From Ahaetulla prasina (taxonomy: Eukaryota > Chordata > Lepidosauria > Squamata > Colubridae): a DNA stretch of 64,000 bases. Below are positions 62,826 through 64,000 of the stretch, piece after piece. The notes below the pieces were generated by a model that did no database searches, was not told the origin of the DNA, and was given only the letters and a program-made list of their open reading frames with translations. Location: assembly GCF_028640845.1 (NCBI RefSeq), contig NC_080546.1:82002257-82066256 (forward strand). Reading direction: 5' to 3'. Position numbers and translations under genes: made by a program. Positions within the stretch are counted from its first letter, which is position 1, and every line of letters begins with the position of its first letter.

Positions 62826-64000
62826 AATTGCTACAAAGGCATCACCCGCGATTTCGATGATGTATTCAGTGACCAGCTGGGTAAATATACGGGTACCCCG
62901 GTGTCCTTCAGTTTAGACCCCCAGGTAGCGCCTGTTCGTTTGAAATCCAGAAGGGTGCCGTTCGCATTAAAGGCTAAGGTTGATGAGGAGCTGGACAAAC
63001 TTATCTCCCAGGGGGTCTTAGAGCCCATAGATCACTCCCCCTGGGAGACCCCCATTGTAATTTCATTAAAATCTAACGGGGCAGTCAGAATATGTGCGGA
63101 CTACAAGGCGACAATAAATAAGGCTCTGCAACCCAATCCTTACCCCGTACCAGTGGTGCAGCATTTGCTGCACACCTTGGGGCGGGGCTCGATTTTTGCG
63201 AAGCTCGACCTCACGCAAGCCTATCAGCAGTTGCCGGTAGACGAAATTTCCGCCTTAGCACAAACGATAGTAACGCACCGGGGAGCTTTCAAGTGTAACC
63301 GACTACAATTTGGTGTTAGTGTAGCCCCCGGATTGTTTCAATGCCTGATGGAGCGATTGCTCCAGGGGCTGGAGGGAGTCGTCCCGTACTTTGACGACGT
63401 CCTCATTTCAGCTAAGGATCCAGGGGACCTAGCTGCGAAACTAAGGGCTGTTTTGCTCCGTTTCAGGGGAGCTGGGCTGAAGCTGAAGAGGGAAAAATGC
63501 CAGATTGGAGTCCGGCAGGTGGAATTCCTGGGATTCCTTCTGGATTCCCAGGGGATTCACCCTGCCCCCTCCAAAGTAGAGGCCGTGCTACGGGCCCCTG
63601 TCCCTTCTAACAAGTCGGAGCTCCAGGCCTTCTTGGGGCTACTAAATTTTTATGCTATATTTTTGCCCCATAAAGCGGCCCTTGCGGAGCCCCTCCACCG
63701 GTTACTTGACGCCAATGCACCGTGGAAGTGGGACAGAGCGGCCGCCACATCCTTCCAAGCTGTTAAAAATCTCCTAGCTTCCAAGGCGGTCCTTGTCCAA
63801 TATGACCCTCAACTTCCAGTCACCTTGGCCTGTGACGCTTCACCATTTGGCATAGGAGCAGTATTAAGTCATGTGTTGCCTAGTGGTGCCGAAGCTCCCA
63901 TTGCTTATTACTCCCGAACGCTCTCCGCACCGGAGCGAAATTACAGTCAGTTAGATAAAGAGGCCCTTGCTGCAGTAGCGGGAATCAAACGATTCCATCA
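62826..64000 (+). CDS. Gypsy 2 pol: RT and start of RNase H, open to the window edge
   Basis: About 391 codons with no stop by my reading, starting in the linker (GITRDFDDVFSDQLGKY). RT: RRVPFALKAKVDEELDKLIS, ICADYKATINKAL, AKLDLTQAYQQLPVD, LQFGVSVAPGLFQ and catalytic PYFDDVLIS. Then EFLGFLLDSQGIHPAPSKVE and RNase H start TLACDASPFGIGAVLS, RNYSQLDKEALAAV. The LINE insertion, not point decay, is what disables this copy in the visible part. Confidence 0.92.

Larger units (their letters stand above)
59732..64000 (+). mobile_element. Ty3/Gypsy LTR retrotransposon 2, right end outside window
   Basis: LTR, PBS, gag, protease, RT and start of RNase H in order, with a 1.55 kb antisense LINE inside the protease-RT linker. 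Different LTR from element 1 but same PBS and same gag and knuckle plan, so a second family of the same lineage. The 3' LTR and target duplication cannot be seen. Confidence 0.93.

Overview
The window reads as squamate reptile, most likely snake, nuclear DNA made almost entirely of transposable elements and simple repeats. I see no convincing host gene, rRNA, tRNA gene or CRISPR array. The snake reading rests on four things: a 0.8 kb GATA/GACA block of the type known as Bkm satellite; LINE 3' ends that run into long ATTCT microsatellites (microsatellite seeding as described for snake CR1-type LINEs); a full Sauria SINE with a BovB-like tail; and abundant CR1, L2, L1, Penelope-like, hAT and Ty3/Gypsy elements side by side.

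Layout. 1-1.9 kb is the 3' part of a CR1 LINE. 3.0-4.4 kb holds two solo LTRs. 5.3-7.1 kb holds two reverse CR1 copies, one split by a hAT-type element. 8.58-13.57 kb is a hAT-type element carrying a nearly intact Ty3/Gypsy retrotransposon (8,822-13,377; LTRs 178 bp, about 2% divergent; gag-pro-RT-RNaseH-integrase with two frameshifts). 14.4-21.8 kb has solo LTRs, CR1 copies, tRNA-derived SINEs and large CTTC and GAA/GAG tracts. 22.2-25.2 kb has an AT tract, Penelope-like termini, the GATA/GACA block and a hAT inserted in CR1. 26-36.5 kb has an older LTR family, an ATTCT array, fold-back MITEs, the Sauria SINE, a 93-bp tandem array built on a MITE end, an LTR nested in a hAT and a perfect 548-bp tandem duplication. 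36.5-51.1 kb has Penelope-like termini, L1 and L2 fragments (including 1.6 kb of L2 with its reverse transcriptase), solo LTRs and more microsatellites. 51.7-59.7 kb is mainly hAT-type non-autonomous elements, CR1 and another LINE. 59,732 to the right edge is a second Gypsy element (285-bp LTR, gag, protease, RT, start of RNase H) interrupted by a 1.55 kb antisense LINE.

How the parts relate. No operon or pathway is present; the order is set by nesting. Many insertions can be bounded by target-site duplications read directly from the sequence: 5 bp for the LTRs and Gypsy 1, 8 bp for hAT-type elements and 13 bp for the Sauria SINE. This gives relative ages, for example CR1 older than hAT, and hAT older than Gypsy. 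The tRNA-derived SINEs end like the L2 LINE, and the Sauria SINE like BovB, which suggests which LINEs moved them.

Most interesting signal: a 34-nt hammerhead-ribozyme-like motif recurs in three Penelope-like terminal families. The core is constant (CTGANGA, one base, 6-nt arm, 6-nt loop, 6-nt arm, GAAACGTC) while the two arms change together in five different ways and still pair.
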